From CALXSC01 sp035470525 (lineage in GTDB: Bacteria; Pseudomonadota; Alphaproteobacteria; Rickettsiales; UBA1997): DNA of 9,661 bases. Numbering within the stretch: the first letter of the stretch is position 1; the number at the start of each line of letters is the position of its first letter. The notes beneath the pieces were generated by a model that saw only the letters and a list, made by a program, of their open reading frames with translations, was not told the origin of the DNA and made no database searches. The DNA lies in assembly GCA_035470525.1 (NCBI GenBank), contig DATIQT010000014.1:1-9661 (forward strand), written 5' to 3'. Both the position numbers and the translations under genes were made by a program. Positions 6,818 through 9,661 of this stretch are shown piece by piece.

Positions 6818-8029
6818 ATGACTACCTTCACTAAACCCACAATCAAAGAAATCTATAACACAATAATAAGTGATTATACCACCAGAACTGGACAAGAAGT
6901 TCCTGTGCTTAAACGAGCATTAATAAAATGCTTTGCATATGCAATAGCTGGTGTAGTCTACTTTATATGGAACTTTGCAGAATGGCAGTATTTACAAATC
7001 TTTCTTGAAACCTGTGAATTTGAAGCACTCAAAAGATGGGGAAATCTTGTAGATATAACATACAAGAGCGGAGTAAAGAGTATACTAAGTATTACACTTT
7101 TAAATGTTTCAAAAAGTGAAATCTCCGCAGGCACAATCTGGAAAAGTCTTGATAATGGTTTAATCTATAAATCCATATCTACAACAACAGTTAGTTCAAC
7201 AAAAGTCGTTCTTAATGTTGAATGTTCCATAAGTGGATCAAGCGGAAACTTATCAAATGACTCAATATTAAATATAACCAACCCAATAGCTGGTCTTCCA
7301 GAAACAGCCACTGTTTCAGAAACAATAACTACAGGAACGAATGATGAAGAAATAGAAACTTATAGAACTAGAGTAATAAATAGGTACAAGAGAAAGCCTC
7401 AAGGTGGCTCTGCTGTAGATTATTATGATTGGTCTACTGAAGTAAGCGGTATTGTTGATTGTCTGCCTTATGTTTTAGAATCTGGCAAAGTAAGTTTATA
7501 TCTTGTTTCCAGCGGTAGCGGTAGCAATAGAAACCCAACAGGTTCTGTATCATCAAATCCCTTTCCAACATGGACTGATGGACAGATGGAAGATTTAACA
7601 GGTTCTGGTCAATTCCTATCTGTTGCAAAAGCAATCAATAGCAGTGATGAAACAAGTAATGATAGAAGACCACTTGGAACTAAAGTAGAATTGTTAAATC
7701 CAAACTATACAGCTTATAAAATAGAAATATTAGGTTTAAGTCCGATAAGTGATTCAATAACAGAATCTATAAAGGAAGCACTAATAGATGAACTTGATGT
7801 AAAACGACCAAATATAAAAGCTTTAAGTTATACAGTAAACAATGCAACAATAAACAGTAATCAATTAAGTTCTATAGTTCAAAACATTATTGATAGCTCA
7901 GATGGAAGTTTTACTTCATTCTCATTGAAGAACTCAGATGATGAATTAATACTAACAGATGTATTGGGAATTGGATGTCTTGCTTACTTAAGTGAATTAA
8001 AAATTAATGGTTCAACAATAGATTTGTAA
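6818..8029 (+). CDS. Baseplate J-like protein, Mu gp47-like
   Basis: Baseplate J proteins are wedge subunits that join sheath, hub and fibres in contractile tails. The 403-residue product has the family signatures: an N-terminal helical region ending in EFEALKRWGNLVDI (~67-80), where wedge proteins bind; a strand region with ISAGTIWKSLDNGLIYKS (~102-119); the central ETYRTRVINRYKRKPQGGSAVDYYDW (key residues Y182-R183, GG196-197, DY201-202, W205) and EVSGIVDCLPY; then RRPLGTKVELLNP (~283-295). A Ser/Gly/Asn-rich stretch at ~231-280 looks like an inserted loop and accounts for the length above Mu gp47. It is 27 bases after gp46 with no visible ribosome-binding sequence. Confidence 0.9.
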   Translation: MTTFTKPTIKEIYNTIISDYTTRTGQEVPVLKRALIKCFAYAIAGVVYFIWNFAEWQYLQIFLETCEFEALKRWGNLVDITYKSGVKSILSITLLNVSKSEISAGTIWKSLDNGLIYKSISTTTVSSTKVVLNVECSISGSSGNLSNDSILNITNPIAGLPETATVSETITTGTNDEEIETYRTRVINRYKRKPQGGSAVDYYDWSTEVSGIVDCLPYVLESGKVSLYLVSSGSGSNRNPTGSVSSNPFPTWTDGQMEDLTGSGQFLSVAKAINSSDETSNDRRPLGTKVELLNPNYTAYKIEILGLSPISDSITESIKEALIDELDVKRPNIKALSYTVNNATINSNQLSSIVQNIIDSSDGSFTSFSLKNSDDELILTDVLGIGCLAYLSELKINGSTIDL

Positions 8030-8076
8030 AACTAAAAGCAAAAAACAAAACACAAACGAAACATTTTATATAACAT

Positions 8077-8739
8077 ATGATCAGTGACATTTTATTTACA
8101 ACATTCAAAATTCTTCTTGGTAAAAGTAGAGCATTTCATTTAAATGAAACAAACATCTCAAATATATCAAAATCTTTTCTTAAACCATTTGAAGAATTAG
8201 TTAGAATATTTTATAGAATAGCATTTACACCATTTCCTAGCCAAAATACCTACACTACGAATGATGAACAAAAACAAGACATAATAAACTTTGAGAATGA
8301 ATTTGGAATCTCAACAAGTAGAGCTACAATAAGTGAACGAGCGAACAACATTGAAGCACAATTCGGTCTTGTAGGTAATCAAGGGTTTGGTTATTTACAG
8401 AAAGCAATCACAAATGCTGGAATTGATGCAAGAGTTGTTGAGAATATTCCAGTTCAAGATTTAATCAATACAAACTTAGTTCAATATGGACTTCATCAAT
8501 ATGGTTTTAAACAATATGGACAAAGTGGTTATACAATAGTAGGTAATGGATTATTACAAATTGGAACTACAAATAAAGACCCAGCAGTTCTAAATGATAA
8601 TAAACAATGCTTTCTTATTGAAAAGTCCTCAGGTGGTGTTCTACAAATTACAGGTGGACAATATGACATATTGGTTGATTTAATTTTGAGAATCAAACCA
8701 CTTGAGAAAGTGGCTTTATTAAACATAAGTTTAGTTTAA
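8077..8739 (+). CDS. Tail protein, Mu gp48-like (DUF2313 type)
   Basis: Mu gp48-type proteins connect baseplate J to the tail fibre. This 220-residue product has the usual two parts: an N-terminal helical domain (SISKSFLKPFEELVRIFYRI-like, ~29-50, then DIINFENEFGI) and a central segment GYLQKAITNAGIDARVVENIP that matches the family's L..a.f.v.v.E core. Between about residues 136 and 148 it carries three QYG triplets at a five-residue period. The C-terminus (LILRIKPLEKVALLNISLV) resembles the family's I..lkPah..v.f ending. Position between gp47 and the fibre gene supports the call. Confidence 0.82.
   Translation: MISDILFTTFKILLGKSRAFHLNETNISNISKSFLKPFEELVRIFYRIAFTPFPSQNTYTTNDEQKQDIINFENEFGISTSRATISERANNIEAQFGLVGNQGFGYLQKAITNAGIDARVVENIPVQDLINTNLVQYGLHQYGFKQYGQSGYTIVGNGLLQIGTTNKDPAVLNDNKQCFLIEKSSGGVLQITGGQYDILVDLILRIKPLEKVALLNISLV
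8482..8532 (+). repeat. Coding repeat: QYG triplets in the gp48-like gene
   Basis: CAATATGG occurs three times at 15-base intervals (8482, 8497, 8512), encoding QYGLHQYGFKQYG and running on into QSGY. Period and frame match, so this is a protein repeat rather than random DNA. Confidence 0.75.
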
Positions 8740-8847
8740 ATAACGAAATCACAAACTAAAAAATTCAAAACTAAAAAATAACCAAACACAAACATAAACA
8801 TAAAACCAAACCCAAAAACAAATAATACAAACAACTTCATAAATCCT
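8740..8847 (+). other. G-depleted A/C-rich spacer before the tail fibre
   Basis: This 108-base spacer contains a single G (8745) and is mostly A and C. The transcript would be almost unstructured. No Shine-Dalgarno sequence precedes the fibre ATG. The spacer at 8030-8076 before the gp48-like gene is similar (2 G in 47 bases). Confidence 0.6.
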
Positions 8848-9522
8848 ATGAAAAACCTAAGTGATTATTCAAATACGAATGCTGCAACCACAGACAATCC
8901 GTATGGAACTTTTAAAGATGAAACATCAACAGGTGCTGGAGATGGAACAAATATAGTAGCACCACATATGACAGACCCATACTATGCACTATATCAAGTA
9001 CTTCAGCTTGCAGGTGAAGTACCTAATGGTGAACTAGAAAATGGCAATGCAAGTAAACAATGGATAACTGCTCTTCAAAATGTCGGAATCTTTAAGTATG
9101 ATAGTGCTATAACATATAAAAAGAATTCTATAGTTATAAATACAAATAGTGATATAACCAAATTCTATCGTTCAAAAGTAGCCAGTAATACTTATAGTAT
9201 TACAAACACTACTTATTGGTATAACTTCGCAACAATTAATGCAGATAATACCATTACAATGGATATAGATGTTGTAAATAAAGATAAGAATTTAATTTAT
9301 GGTTTAGTTCCCAAATCAAATAGAAATACAAACTATACATCAATAGATCTAACAGCTGGTAAATGTACTTGTAAAGATAACTCAACATTGTTGAGTTTTA
9401 GTGATTACACTGACACAGATTTAACTGAAACAGATAATACAAACATTACTTCACTTTCAGCTGATACCACTTATCATTTATTTGGAGAGACTGTTCACAA
9501 TTCTGTGTCAATAATCAAATAA
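8848..9522 (+). CDS. Phage tail fibre protein, 3' end truncated by IS insertion
   Basis: Tail fibres bind the host surface. Residues ~1-80 look like a fibre attachment domain: NPYGTFKDETSTGAGDGT, then HMTDPYYALYQVLQLAGEVPN and QWITALQNVG, matching the virion-end pattern of Mu/P2-like fibres. Residues ~84-128 (YDSAITYKKNSIV..FYRSK..TTYWYNF) resemble a small carbohydrate-binding-type module with the common aTYk.gdiV and YW signature. Residues ~129-213 form a strand-rich region with a CTC pair (C173, C175). The IS tip begins at 9487, so the last 11 residues (ETVHNSVSIIK) and the stop codon come from the IS and the original C-terminus is lost. It is last in the tail operon, as expected. Assignment to fibre is good; the sugar-binding module is tentative. 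Confidence 0.75.
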   Translation: MKNLSDYSNTNAATTDNPYGTFKDETSTGAGDGTNIVAPHMTDPYYALYQVLQLAGEVPNGELENGNASKQWITALQNVGIFKYDSAITYKKNSIVINTNSDITKFYRSKVASNTYSITNTTYWYNFATINADNTITMDIDVVNKDKNLIYGLVPKSNRNTNYTSIDLTAGKCTCKDNSTLLSFSDYTDTDLTETDNTNITSLSADTTYHLFGETVHNSVSIIK

Positions 9523-9581
9523 CCTAATTAAATTTTTAAATTTTTTATGTTTAAAAATTTAATTTAAGTTATTTGATAATT
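9510..9581 (+). other. Long A/T hairpin in the IS leader, right copy
   Basis: This is the inverted copy of 44-115: ~31-bp arms around a 9-nt loop (9541-9549), starting 23 bases inside the IS and spanning the fibre stop codon. It sits between the incoming fibre transcript and the transposase start, so it could block read-through into the transposase. Confidence 0.6.
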
Positions 9582-9620
9582 AATTATTAAAATTATTAAT
9601 AAAATATTGATACAAATAAT

Positions 9621-9661
9621 ATGAAATGTAATAAAACAAGTACTGATATAAATAGCAGTAA
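9621..9661 (+). CDS. Putative transposase N-terminus (partial, runs off the window)
   Basis: An ATG at 9621 opens a frame that stays open for the 13 codons available (MKCNKTSTDINSS). A hydrophilic start is compatible with IS256-family transposases, but too little is present to identify it. In the left copy the same ATG falls at 4-2 on the minus strand. The call rests on its position inside the shared IS end. Confidence 0.4.
   Translation, partial: MKCNKTSTDINSS

Larger units (their letters stand above)
9487..9661 (+). mobile_element. 5' end of an IS256-like insertion sequence, right copy (partial)
   Basis: The tip GAGACTGTTC then AATTCTGTGTCAA begins at 9487 inside the fibre gene. It is the inverted counterpart of 1-138, perfect from 9525 to 9624. 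About 108 bases of A/T leader with a long hairpin follow the tip, then an ATG at 9621. The element continues past the window edge. The flanking target duplication cannot be checked because the far end is outside. Confidence 0.75.

Noticed and set aside
7434..7634. Minus-strand open frame inside the baseplate J gene
   Set aside because: Shadow of the gp47-like coding sequence; the sense frame has clear motifs.
8848..9624. Recombinase-driven tail-fibre switch using the inverted arms
   Set aside because: No invertase gene or crossover-like site is present, no alternative fibre end is seen at the left arm, and the arms are better explained as IS ends.
1..9661. CRISPR arrays, tRNA or rRNA genes, riboswitches, retroelements
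   Set aside because: I saw no regularly spaced repeats, no cloverleaf or rRNA-like stretches, no recognisable riboswitch core and no reverse transcriptase.

Overview
The window is about 9.7 kb of very AT-rich bacterial DNA (roughly a quarter to 30% G+C by eye). It uses the standard code (TGG for Trp), and none of the genes has a clear Shine-Dalgarno sequence. This fits an AT-rich, probably host-associated bacterium. I cannot name the taxon.

Both edges are the same 138-bp sequence in opposite orientation (1-138 and 9487-9624): 100 bp match perfectly and 5 mismatches fall in the inner 38 bp. The arm starts with a terminal-repeat-like tip (GAGAC..GTTC..AATTCTGTGTCAA), continues through a long A/T hairpin, and reaches an ATG that opens a reading frame running off the right edge. 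I read this as the 5' end of one insertion sequence, IS256-like by its tip, present in two copies whose transposases point outward. The 9.35 kb between them is therefore bounded by inverted IS copies.

Three blocks lie between the IS ends. (1) At 261-1962 on the minus strand, a two-gene operon encodes an S66 LD-carboxypeptidase and then an unrecognised protein with a charged helical tail. (2) At 2359-5096 on the minus strand, a second operon encodes an HD-domain phosphohydrolase and then a 609-residue protein with about 430 residues of unknown sequence ahead of a RimJ/RimL-type GNAT acetyltransferase. (3) On the plus strand is part of a Mu-like contractile-tail module: the first ~95 codons of a tape-measure protein (from 2066), then, beyond the HD/GNAT operon, the C-terminal ~220 codons of a gpP/gp44-like baseplate hub, and intact gp45-, gp46-, gp47- and gp48-like baseplate genes plus a tail fibre.

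The gene order follows Mu, but the rest of the tape measure, any gp43-like gene and the start of gpP are missing exactly where the HD/GNAT operon sits. The fibre is cut at its 3' end by the right IS copy and borrows its last 11 codons from the IS tip. The picture is a decayed or remodelled prophage tail cluster carrying two cargo operons between inverted IS copies. Both cargo operons have good sigma70-type promoters; the tail genes have none that I can see, and are separated by simple AT repeats or G-poor spacers.
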